Shown here in pieces: positions 48,068 through 55,965 of a DNA stretch of 64,000 nucleotides. The stretch is from NCBI RefSeq assembly GCF_001054325.1, contig NZ_JVVM01000002.1, forward strand, positions 1 through 64,000. The letters run 5' to 3'. The DNA comes from Corynebacterium vitaeruminis. GTDB lineage: Bacteria > Actinomycetota > Actinomycetes > Mycobacteriales > Mycobacteriaceae. Positions within the stretch are counted from its first letter, which is position 1, and each line of letters opens with the position of its first letter. The position numbers and the translations under genes were made by a program. The notes under the pieces are model-generated. The model was not told the origin of the DNA, searched no databases, and saw only the letters and a list, made by a program, of their open reading frames with translations.

Positions 48068-48847
48068 ATGTACGCAGAGGAACGCCGCCGAAAGATTGCG
48101 TCTCTAACAGCAGTCGAAGGGCGCGTGACGGTCGCTGATCTTGCGGAAGCTTTCGATGTCACGGCAGAAACAATTCGCCGTGATTTGGCTCAGTTGGATG
48201 CCGAAGGCGCAGTTCACCGCGTACACGGTGGTGCCGTAGCTACTCGTTCTTTTCAGACTGTTGAATTTTCAGTGGCCGCGCGAAAGAACGCACAAAAGGA
48301 CGCGAAACTATCTATTGCGCGTCATGCTGCTGATTTCCTCCCTGACTCCGGTGGCGGCATTTTTCTCGATGCCGGAACAACCACTGAGGCTCTTGCAGAG
48401 CTGATGGTTCACTCCCCTGATAACCGCCGTTGGTCGGTGGTCACAAACTCTCTTCCCAACGCCATCACGCTGGCTGGCTCGAACCGCATTGAGCTTCAAC
48501 TCCTCGGTGGCCAAGTTCGCGTCATTACCCAGGCGGTCGCTGGCGACACAGCACTCCGCACTCTCGCAGTTATGCGCGCTGACGTCGCCTTTATCGGTTC
48601 TAACGCCCTAACAATTGACCACGGACTTTCTACCGCAGATCCCCAGGAAGCAGCGGTAAAGCGCGCAATGATTACGAACGCGCGCAAGGTCATCGTCATG
48701 GCGGACTCGACGAAACTCGGACGTGACTTCCTTGTCAGCTTTGCAGCATTGGAAGATATCGATGTCGTGATTACAGATTCCTCCGCACCGGAACAGTTCG
48801 TTAACGACCTGAGAGAGCACGGTGTTGAGGTCGTGGTGGCCTCATGA
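48068..48847 (+). CDS. sugR: DeoR-family sugar PTS repressor SugR
   Basis: This 259-residue DeoR-type regulator has an N-terminal helix-turn-helix (RVTVADLAEAFDVTAETIRRD) and a C-terminal sugar-phosphate-sensing domain with DAGTTTEALAE. In C. glutamicum SugR represses the PTS genes until fructose-1-phosphate or related sugars are present. It overlaps fruK by four bases (ATGA). It is first of the sugR-fruK-ptsF run. Confidence 0.93.
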   Translation: MYAEERRRKIASLTAVEGRVTVADLAEAFDVTAETIRRDLAQLDAEGAVHRVHGGAVATRSFQTVEFSVAARKNAQKDAKLSIARHAADFLPDSGGGIFLDAGTTTEALAELMVHSPDNRRWSVVTNSLPNAITLAGSNRIELQLLGGQVRVITQAVAGDTALRTLAVMRADVAFIGSNALTIDHGLSTADPQEAAVKRAMITNARKVIVMADSTKLGRDFLVSFAALEDIDVVITDSSAPEQFVNDLREHGVEVVVAS

Positions 48848-49815
48848 TCTTGACGCTGACTGTAAATCCGTCGATCGATCGACTTGCTCGACTTGATACA
48901 CAGCTCGAGCGTGGTGGTGTGTTCCGTCTACCAATGTCGGAGGACATGGCCGGTGGCAAGGGCATTAATGTGTCAAAAGCGCTTCACTACGCGGGCGTGG
49001 AAACCCTTGCGCTCTATCCGGCTTCAGACTCCGGTAAGTTTACTCGTCTCCTGGAAGTCTCTGGCATCCCCCATGAAGCCATCAACACGACCAATGAAGC
49101 TCGAGTTAATCTCACACTCGCAGAGCCAGATGGGACGACGACAAAGCTCAATTCCCCCGGTATGACATTGACGAAGGCGCATCGTCGGCGCGTGCTGGAG
49201 AAACTCATCCATCATGCCAAGCGCGCAACGTGGGTAGTCTTCGCTGGATCACTGCCCCCTGGGGTCCCCAGGGATTTTTACGTTCAATGCACCGAAGCCG
49301 TGTATTCGGTAAATCCGAATATTCGTGTCGCTATGGACACCAGCGACGGTCCACTGACTGAGGTCGTTCGCGCTTTTCCGAAAGTACAGCCTTTTTTAAT
49401 GAAGCCAAATGCCTACGAACTCGGCCAAATCATTGATGAAGACGGCGAGAAGCTTGAGGCCGCTGCTGCGGAAGGTAACTATCTCCCCGTCGCTCAGGCT
49501 GCTCGTGCACTTAACGAACTTGGGGTTTCCGAAGTCCTCGCCACTCTCGGCGAAGCCGGGGCTGTGCTTTCAGTGAAGTCGGGTGGTTGTTTCGCTGCCA
49601 CCTCACCGTCGATTGTCGCTCAGTCAACGGTTGGCGCTGGAGACTGCGCTTTGGCCGGTTACGTTATGTCCCGCGAGCGCGGTAATAGCTATCAAGATGC
49701 ACTAATCAACGCCGTGGCCTACGGCGCGGCGGCAACCAGTCTTCCTGGCACTACTATCCCCTATCCAGAGCAGGTTCACCCTGAGGCCGGCCAGTCATGG
49801 CAGCTCGACGCTTAG
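48844..49815 (+). CDS. fruK: 1-phosphofructokinase
   Basis: The 323-residue PfkB-family kinase phosphorylates fructose-1-phosphate to fructose-1,6-bisphosphate. The GGKGINVSKAL motif (about residues 38-48) and the C-terminal STVGAGDCALAGY motif with the catalytic Asp (about residues 260-272) are both intact. It is coupled to sugR by overlap and is followed after 35 bases by the fructose permease gene. Confidence 0.94.
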   Translation: MILTLTVNPSIDRLARLDTQLERGGVFRLPMSEDMAGGKGINVSKALHYAGVETLALYPASDSGKFTRLLEVSGIPHEAINTTNEARVNLTLAEPDGTTTKLNSPGMTLTKAHRRRVLEKLIHHAKRATWVVFAGSLPPGVPRDFYVQCTEAVYSVNPNIRVAMDTSDGPLTEVVRAFPKVQPFLMKPNAYELGQIIDEDGEKLEAAAAEGNYLPVAQAARALNELGVSEVLATLGEAGAVLSVKSGGCFAATSPSIVAQSTVGAGDCALAGYVMSRERGNSYQDALINAVAYGAAATSLPGTTIPYPEQVHPEAGQSWQLDA

Positions 49816-49850
49816 CTTTTCGACACCTAGATAAGGAACGTTAGAGAACC

Positions 49851-52010
49851 ATGTCTTCTTCGGCTGATTTTTCCGCTATTGCATCACAGTTGGCCGATGA
49901 GTCGACGGTATTCCTTGACCTCGATGTAGGTACACAAAAAGAGAAGATTCTAAATTACCTCATCGCTAAAGCCGTAGAAGCCGGCCGCGCAACAGACCGC
50001 GAGGGCATCGTCACTGCTGCCCTCGAACGCGAAGAAAAAGCTCCGACAGGTCTACCAGGCGGGATTGCTATCCCCCATTGTCGTCATGATGGGTGGACTC
50101 AACCGACATTAATTTTCGCCCGCTTCAACAGTGCTACGGAATTTACTACACCCGACGGGCCAGCCGATCTACTCTTTTTCATCGGTGTGCCAGCTAGTAA
50201 CAGCGCGATCCACGTTGATATTCTCGCCGCCCTCGCCAAAGCACTCCAAGATAAGGGTTTTCGCGCGGTCCTCCGAGGCGCTGAAAATGATGAAGAGGCT
50301 GCTCGCATTATTAGTGAACACATCACCACGGCACCTCGTCGGAAGGCGAAAAAACCTTCGTCGAAGACAAGTATTGTCGCCATTACGGCATGTCCCACGG
50401 GCATCGCCCACACGTACTTAGCGGCCGAAGCGCTCACTGACGCGGCACAAAGCATGGCTGATGTCGCGCTCACGGTAGAAACACAGGGCTCGGCAGGTAC
50501 GAAGGAAGCCCCTGCAGATGCGATTAAGCGTGCCGATGTCCTAGTAATCGCAGCCGATATCGGAGTTACGGGACTTAACCGTTTTAACAATATGCCGCAG
50601 CTTAAAGTGCCTATTCGGAAGGCGGTAAATGAACCAATTGCGGTTATTGAACAAGCGAAAGCGATTGCAGAACAAGCGCGTGTTCGCGGATACGACCGCA
50701 AGGCGTCGGCACCTAAGGATGACAACGGCCAGGAAACCAATTCGCAAACTGGCACCGCCAGCGCAGCCACTGCATCCGAGGGGCCGCAGGTAGTTAATAA
50801 GAACAGGGCGCGTAGGTCGTCGTTAAGCGGTGAGAAATCCTTCGGACACTGGATTCGTGACGCGATTATGACCGGCGTCAGCTATATGGTGCCGTTTGTG
50901 GCCGCATCCGGGTTATTGATTGCGCTGGGATTCCTCGTCGGCGGACATCAGGTTGGCCTAGTAGCTGATGCGGTGACCCGGAATCTGAAACCATCGGAGA
51001 TTATTGGGCTCGATGCGCCGGTTGCTGTTCCGACGCAGGATCTCGGCACCGTGCTAATTGATCGAAGTGGGCTGTGGCTGTATCTCGGTTCTGCTCTTTT
51101 TGCCATTGGCGATCACGGCATGCAGGTCATTGTGGCTGTGATGAGTGCTTATATCGCCTTCGGTATGGCTGGCAGAGCCGGCATCGCACCAGGCTTCATC
51201 GGGGGCGCCATTGCAGTTACCGTTGGCGCCGGTTTCCTCGGTGGACTAGTGACAGGCATTCTAGCAGGCCTAGTTGTGGCACTGCTGTTGAGAATGAAAG
51301 TCCCGGACTGGCTGCAACCGCTGATGCCGGTTGTCGTGATTCCCATGCTCGGAGCTATGGCCGTTGGCCTCACCATGTATCTGCTACTCGGTATGCCGTT
51401 AGCGTGGCTGATGACGGCTTTGCAGCAGTGGCTGCAGTCGCTGGATACGACAGCGGCGTTCTTGTTCGGCGGTCTCCTCGGCGCAATGATGTGCGTGGAT
51501 ATGGGCGGAATGGTCAACAAAGCTGCTTACCTCTTTGCTGTCGCAAACGCCGCCTCAGCAGATCCAGCATCATGGAAGATTATGGCCGCAGTGATGGCAG
51601 CGGGCATGGTACCGCCGTTGGCGACATCGCTGGCAGTTGTGCTCCGGCCAAAGCTGTTCAGTTCGGCGGAGCGTCAAAACGGCAAGGCGGGCTGGGTGCT
51701 CGGTGCAGCGTTCATTTCCGAAGGCGCGATTCCTTTCGCGGCCGCCGATCCGCTGCGTGTGATTCCGTCGATTGTGGTCGGTGGAGCTGTCACCGGTGGC
51801 ACCTCGCTGGCGTTGGGCGCTGCCACGCGCGTTCCTCACGGAGGTGTCTTCGTGCTGTTTGCAATTGACAATCAGATGGCATGGCTCGCTGCAATCGGCT
51901 TGGGCAGCATCGTGGCAGCGGCTCTTATCGTGGCAGCAAAGAGCATGTGGCCACGCAAGACAGTTATCGACGAAGAAGAATCAACCGCAGCTCTTTCAGT
52001 CGAATCGTAG
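49851..52010 (+). CDS. ptsF: Fructose-specific PTS permease EIIABC
   Basis: This 719-residue fused permease imports fructose as fructose-1-phosphate. Domain order is EIIA (residues 1-160, active H76 in IPHCRHD), EIIB (about 172-275, phosphocysteine C181 in ACPTGIAH), a 45-residue linker, and EIIC with eight or more membrane spans (about 335-705). It receives phosphate from HPr, encoded next. A copy of the repeated 11-mer (50818-50828) encodes part of the B-C linker. Confidence 0.95.
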   Translation: MSSSADFSAIASQLADESTVFLDLDVGTQKEKILNYLIAKAVEAGRATDREGIVTAALEREEKAPTGLPGGIAIPHCRHDGWTQPTLIFARFNSATEFTTPDGPADLLFFIGVPASNSAIHVDILAALAKALQDKGFRAVLRGAENDEEAARIISEHITTAPRRKAKKPSSKTSIVAITACPTGIAHTYLAAEALTDAAQSMADVALTVETQGSAGTKEAPADAIKRADVLVIAADIGVTGLNRFNNMPQLKVPIRKAVNEPIAVIEQAKAIAEQARVRGYDRKASAPKDDNGQETNSQTGTASAATASEGPQVVNKNRARRSSLSGEKSFGHWIRDAIMTGVSYMVPFVAASGLLIALGFLVGGHQVGLVADAVTRNLKPSEIIGLDAPVAVPTQDLGTVLIDRSGLWLYLGSALFAIGDHGMQVIVAVMSAYIAFGMAGRAGIAPGFIGGAIAVTVGAGFLGGLVTGILAGLVVALLLRMKVPDWLQPLMPVVVIPMLGAMAVGLTMYLLLGMPLAWLMTALQQWLQSLDTTAAFLFGGLLGAMMCVDMGGMVNKAAYLFAVANAASADPASWKIMAAVMAAGMVPPLATSLAVVLRPKLFSSAERQNGKAGWVLGAAFISEGAIPFAAADPLRVIPSIVVGGAVTGGTSLALGAATRVPHGGVFVLFAIDNQMAWLAAIGLGSIVAAALIVAAKSMWPRKTVIDEEESTAALSVES

Positions 52011-52148
52011 TTATAGCGTTTAAGCTGGCTCCTCCTACGCTCTCGTGATGCCACATTTGTCGAAATTCACCAAAGGTTCCTTCGAGCGCATTGAGAAGCT
52101 ATTAAGCTCTGAACCGGCATCGAGGAAATCGATAAGCAGAAAGGCAAG

Positions 52149-52430
52149 GTGCCGCCCTTGGTTACGCAACACGTCCACGTCGGCTCCAAGGTGGGTATTC
52201 ACGCCCGTCCCGCATCAGTTATCGCTGAGCGTGCCTCCCGTTTTCAGGAAGAAATATTGGTCGAACTCATTGACTCACCCGAACCCGACAACGAACCAGC
52301 TGATGCCTCCTCAACCTTGATGCTGATGGCACTTGGCGCAGAATTCGGTGACGAAGTCACTGTGACCAGCACCAACGCGGTTGCGGTCGAAAAGATTGCA
52401 AAGCTCATCGCCCAGGATTTGAGCGATTAA
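52149..52430 (+). CDS. ptsH: Phosphocarrier protein HPr
   Basis: The 93-residue phosphocarrier passes phosphate from enzyme I to sugar permeases. The active histidine (H18 in GIHARPA) is conserved. The position of the regulatory serine of Firmicutes HPr is inside ASSTLMLMALG, and whether it is used in actinobacteria is doubtful. The GTG at 52149 is the start that gives the family N-terminus. Enzyme I (ptsI) is not in this window between ptsF and ptsH. Confidence 0.94.
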   Translation: MPPLVTQHVHVGSKVGIHARPASVIAERASRFQEEILVELIDSPEPDNEPADASSTLMLMALGAEFGDEVTVTSTNAVAVEKIAKLIAQDLSD

Positions 52431-52433
52431 AGC

Positions 52434-52488
52434 AAAAAGCTTAACGACGAAACATCGTGACTACGACCACAGAGCTTCGTCGTTAAGC
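52434..52488 (-). terminator. Terminator of the uracil permease gene built from two copies of the 11-mer
   Basis: A 13-bp perfect stem (52439-52451 with 52476-52488) has a 24-base loop and ends in TTTTT on the minus strand. Each arm contains GCTTAACGACG, in opposite orientation. It lies between convergent ptsH and the permease gene. Confidence 0.75.
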
Positions 52489-52520
52489 ATTCGTGCATGC
52501 CCCTGCCCCGAGCGCGTGGG

Positions 52521-53864
52521 TTACGAGCGGTTCTCGCCGATGTGGTTGTAGAGCCAGTTCAAAATTGGGTACCCGACGATGATGCCGACCGAACCCCAAG
52601 CAATACCTTCCAGCGTCAGCGAGCCGATGGCGAGGGTGAGATTGCCGATACCCGCAATCAGCGCTGTGGCAGCGGCGGTGAGATTGACCGGGTTGTTAAA
52701 ATCGACCTTTTCGTCCATCCAGATGCGCACGCCGAGCAGACCAATCAAGCCGTAGAGCACCATCGTTGCTCCGCCGAGCACGCCGGTGGGGATCGTCAGA
52801 ATCAGTGCGCCGAACTTTGGAATGAAAGCCAGTGCAATCGCGGTGAAAGCGGCGACCCAGTAGGCGGCAGTCGAGTACACGCGAGTAGCAGCCATAACGC
52901 CAATGTTCTCAGCGTAGGTAGTGGTGCCGGAACCACCAGCAGAACCGGCAATGGTGGTGGCAAGGCCGTCTGCAATAAGCGCATCACCAGCAATGTCATC
53001 GAGATTTCGGCCGGTCATGGCTGCGACAGCCTTAACGTGCCCGACATTCTCCGCAATTAGCACCACAATGACGGGCAAACCAATCAACATGGCGTTGAAA
53101 TGGAACTCCGGCGCATGGAATGCGGGAAGCCCAATCCATGCGGCATTACTGACAGTCTCCGTAGCCTCGGGCGAGAGGTTTCCGGTGGCAGCGGCAAATA
53201 TCCAGCCAATCAGCACGCCGATGAGGACGCCCAAGCGGCTGACCATACCGCGGCCGGCCACGGTGGCGATGACAATGGATGCCATCGTGACAAAGGCGAC
53301 CAACGGTTGGGTGGCGAAGTTCTCGGTGGCAGCGGGAGCTAAGTTAAGGCCGATGAGAGCGACGATACTGCCGGTTACGACAGGCGGCATCACGGCATCG
53401 AGGACACGCTTGCCGGCGAACTTTACTGCGAAGCCGACCAACATGAGCGCGATACCTGCGGAGAGCACGACACCGAGCTGAACGCCAATGCCCTGCGCCT
53501 GCGTCGCAGACAGCGGTGCGATGAAGGCAAACGACGATCCCAGGTATGAAGGCAGGCGATTCCGGGTAATCAGCAGAAAGACAATCGTGCCGATACCGGA
53601 GAACAGCAGCGTGGTATTGACGGGGAACCCTGTCAACAGCGGAACCAGTAGGGTTGCACCAAACATCGCGATGACGTGCTGTGCGCCAATGCCAATCGTG
53701 CGAGGCCAATCTAGGCGTTCGTTAGGAGCCACCACGGCTCCCGGTGCAATCTTTCGACCATCGCCGTGGATATCCCAACCGAAAAGGCGACCGCGTTCGG
53801 TGTTTTCAGCAGGAGCGGTTGCGGAGGTTTCCTGTTGGGCCTCCGCGTCAGAAGAGGAATTCAT
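52521..53864 (-). CDS. NCS2-family uracil/xanthine permease
   Basis: The 447-residue transporter has about 12 to 14 membrane spans and the NCS2 signature in the NVGHVKA and GLATTIAGSAGGSGTTTYAEN segments, the latter typical of uracil (UraA) members. It imports nucleobases by proton symport. An N-terminal polar extension of about 45 residues precedes the first span. The ATG is at 53864. It is monocistronic and lies between ptsH and hflX, as in C. glutamicum. Uracil is the most likely substrate. Confidence 0.88.
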   Translation of the reverse strand: MNSSSDAEAQQETSATAPAENTERGRLFGWDIHGDGRKIAPGAVVAPNERLDWPRTIGIGAQHVIAMFGATLLVPLLTGFPVNTTLLFSGIGTIVFLLITRNRLPSYLGSSFAFIAPLSATQAQGIGVQLGVVLSAGIALMLVGFAVKFAGKRVLDAVMPPVVTGSIVALIGLNLAPAATENFATQPLVAFVTMASIVIATVAGRGMVSRLGVLIGVLIGWIFAAATGNLSPEATETVSNAAWIGLPAFHAPEFHFNAMLIGLPVIVVLIAENVGHVKAVAAMTGRNLDDIAGDALIADGLATTIAGSAGGSGTTTYAENIGVMAATRVYSTAAYWVAAFTAIALAFIPKFGALILTIPTGVLGGATMVLYGLIGLLGVRIWMDEKVDFNNPVNLTAAATALIAGIGNLTLAIGSLTLEGIAWGSVGIIVGYPILNWLYNHIGENRS

Positions 53865-53900
53865 GGTTGTAATGCTAGTGGATACCTACCACAGTTCCCG

Positions 53901-55454
53901 CTACGGTTCGATGTGGTAGGTCGACAGTTCATCAGCGAGGCTAGTGGGCAAACGCACGTCCATCTGCGTTCCTTGTTCGGTCCACGTCTCCGAAAGCACG
54001 GTCGCATCTTCGTGCAGCATGGAGACAATGTTTCCCTTGTCATAGGGAATCAACATCTGCACGTGGGATTCCAACTCATTGAGCGCAAGCTCGAGGCGGG
54101 TCTCCAGTTCACCGATCCCCTCACCGGTCCGAGCAGAGACAAAGACCGCGTCATCGAGCTGGTGGCGCAGCTGCGCCAGAGTGATGCCATCGGCCTTGTC
54201 CACCTTGTTGACAACCAACAGCTCGGGTGGAATCTCAGTCTTTTCTTCCTCCGCGATTTCGTTGATGACCTTGTTGACGGCCTTAATCTGCTCGAGCGGG
54301 AATGGGTCCGAAGCGTCGACGACGTGCATAATGATGTCAGCTTCGAGTACTTCTTCCAAGGTCGAGCGAAAAGCTTCAATAAGCTGCGTCGGCAAGTGGC
54401 GGACAAATCCGACTGTATCGGTCATAATCACCGTGCGTCCGTCGCGAAGCTTGGTGCGACGAGTCGTCGGATCCAGCGTTGCGAACAGCGCGTCTTCCAC
54501 CAGCACACCAGCGCCTGTCAGTGCATTAAGCAGCGAAGACTTACCCGCGTTGGTGTAGCCCACAATTGCCACGCGCGGCAGGTGTCCAGCTTTACGACGG
54601 GCGCGCTTGATTTCACGCGCCGTCTTCATACCGGCCAATTCCTTGCGGACCCGCGCCATATCCTGGCGTAGTCGCTGACGGTCGGTCTCAATTTTGGTTT
54701 CACCCGGACCACGCAGCCCCACGCCGCCATTGGAACCCGCGCGACCACCAGCCTGACGTGACAGGTTGCCACCCCAACCGCGCAGACGCGTGTACAGGTA
54801 CTGCATCTGTGCCAGGGAGACCTGTGCCTTACCTTCCTTGGACTTCGCATGCTGAGCGAAGATATCCAGAATCAGCATGGTGCGGTCAATGACCTTGGCA
54901 TCAAGCCGGTCCTCCAGCGCCACCAATTGGCCAGGTGACAGCTCACCGTCGCAAATGACCGTATCGGCGCCGGTGGAGGCCACAATGTCGCGCAGCTCAT
55001 TAAGCTTGCCAGATCCAACGTAAGTACCAGGATCTGGCTTATCGCGGCGCTGCAGCACCATCTCTAAAACTTCCGAACCTGCGGTCTCCGCCAGTGCAGC
55101 GAGTTCTTCCATCGCCACTTCGGCTTCCTGCAGGGTCCCGGATGTCCAGACACCTAGCAGCACAACGCGTTCCAGTCGGAGCTGACGGTACTCGACCATC
55201 ACCTCTTCGGACTCGGTATGTGTTGCTGACCTGGTCAGGCGGCGCAGAGAGGAACGCGCTTCCAGATCCAAATCACCGACAGTAGGTTCCCCATGCGTGC
55301 CGACGTTCGCCGCGAACCCATCCCCCGAGGCACTATCAGTGGCTTTGCCAGCATCGATAGCGTCAGTGAAAAAATCGTCCATCTCGTGCGAGGTGCTTGC
55401 TTGCTGCGACATTTCGTCGCTGACCTCATCAAAGTTGTTGGAAAAATTCGTCAT
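53901..55454 (-). CDS. hflX: Ribosome-associated GTPase HflX
   Basis: The protein has about 517 residues. An acidic, Ser/Asp-rich N-terminal segment of about 70 residues precedes the HflX domain (LDIFAQHA; GGVGLRGPGETKIETDRQ), then the GTPase domain with G1 GYTNAGKSS, G3 DTVGF and G4 NKVD. HflX splits stalled 70S ribosomes under stress. Several in-frame starts exist; ATG 55454 is used, while ATG 55466 is also open and the ribosome site is weak for both. Neighbours dapF and miaA are on the same strand further upstream, as in mycobacteria. Confidence 0.92.
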   Translation of the reverse strand: MTNFSNNFDEVSDEMSQQASTSHEMDDFFTDAIDAGKATDSASGDGFAANVGTHGEPTVGDLDLEARSSLRRLTRSATHTESEEVMVEYRQLRLERVVLLGVWTSGTLQEAEVAMEELAALAETAGSEVLEMVLQRRDKPDPGTYVGSGKLNELRDIVASTGADTVICDGELSPGQLVALEDRLDAKVIDRTMLILDIFAQHAKSKEGKAQVSLAQMQYLYTRLRGWGGNLSRQAGGRAGSNGGVGLRGPGETKIETDRQRLRQDMARVRKELAGMKTAREIKRARRKAGHLPRVAIVGYTNAGKSSLLNALTGAGVLVEDALFATLDPTTRRTKLRDGRTVIMTDTVGFVRHLPTQLIEAFRSTLEEVLEADIIMHVVDASDPFPLEQIKAVNKVINEIAEEEKTEIPPELLVVNKVDKADGITLAQLRHQLDDAVFVSARTGEGIGELETRLELALNELESHVQMLIPYDKGNIVSMLHEDATVLSETWTEQGTQMDVRLPTSLADELSTYHIEP

Positions 55455-55485
55455 ACTAGCTGCCATTGTCGCATGACAAGCCAAA

Positions 55486-55508
55486 TTCTCCGCATTGCAT
55501 GCGGAGAA
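55486..55508 (-). terminator. Hairpin between the FeoC-like gene and hflX
   Basis: A 10-bp perfect stem (55486-55495 with 55499-55508) with a 3-base loop; the minus strand continues TTTGGCTT. It probably ends the feoABC transcript. Confidence 0.55.
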
Positions 55509-55528
55509 CACCGAACCCAGGCTGAGAA

Positions 55529-55846
55529 CTAGGCTGCCGAATGTGGCCTGCGTGTCAGTACTAGCGCAACTGGGCCACTATTTGAACTACCACCGGTGCA
55601 CGTACCGCTGTCGGACATTCCACAGTTGGAACAGCCACCACCCGGACACATACCGCCGAGGGACTCCCGCCGCAATTGGCCGGTATGTTCCATGCGGTCG
55701 AGAATGAGGTCTACCGTTGCACGCTGCAGGCCTGTGATTTCGCAAATCTTGCGTCGGGAGCTAATACCCTGCGCGATTGCGTCCTGAACCGCCTCCGAAG
55801 GCTGACGAGTAACCGTAGCTTTCTTCCCAGCATTAAAGAGTCCCAT
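55529..55846 (-). CDS. FeoC-like iron-sulfur winged-helix protein
   Basis: The 105-residue protein has a winged-helix segment (residues 15-62) and a Gly-rich wing with cysteines C67, C72, C75 and C83, a C-x4-C-x2-C-x7-C spacing like that of FeoC proteins, which hold an oxygen-sensitive iron-sulfur cluster. It is the third gene after feoA and feoB on the same strand, with a 119-base gap, and has its own AAGGAG site. It may act as an iron or oxygen sensor that stabilises FeoB. The family call is by architecture and position. Confidence 0.75.
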   Translation of the reverse strand: MGLFNAGKKATVTRQPSEAVQDAIAQGISSRRKICEITGLQRATVDLILDRMEHTGQLRRESLGGMCPGGGCSNCGMSDSGTCTGGSSNSGPVALVLTRRPHSAA

Positions 55847-55965
55847 GGCGATAGCTCCTTTCAGTGCCTGGTTTTTAGTTAGCTCGGGTTTCTAATTGGC
55901 TTGGGTTTCTAGTTAGCAAATATGACTTAGCAGTCTTACCGAAACCACGAGGAATCTACGAGGTT

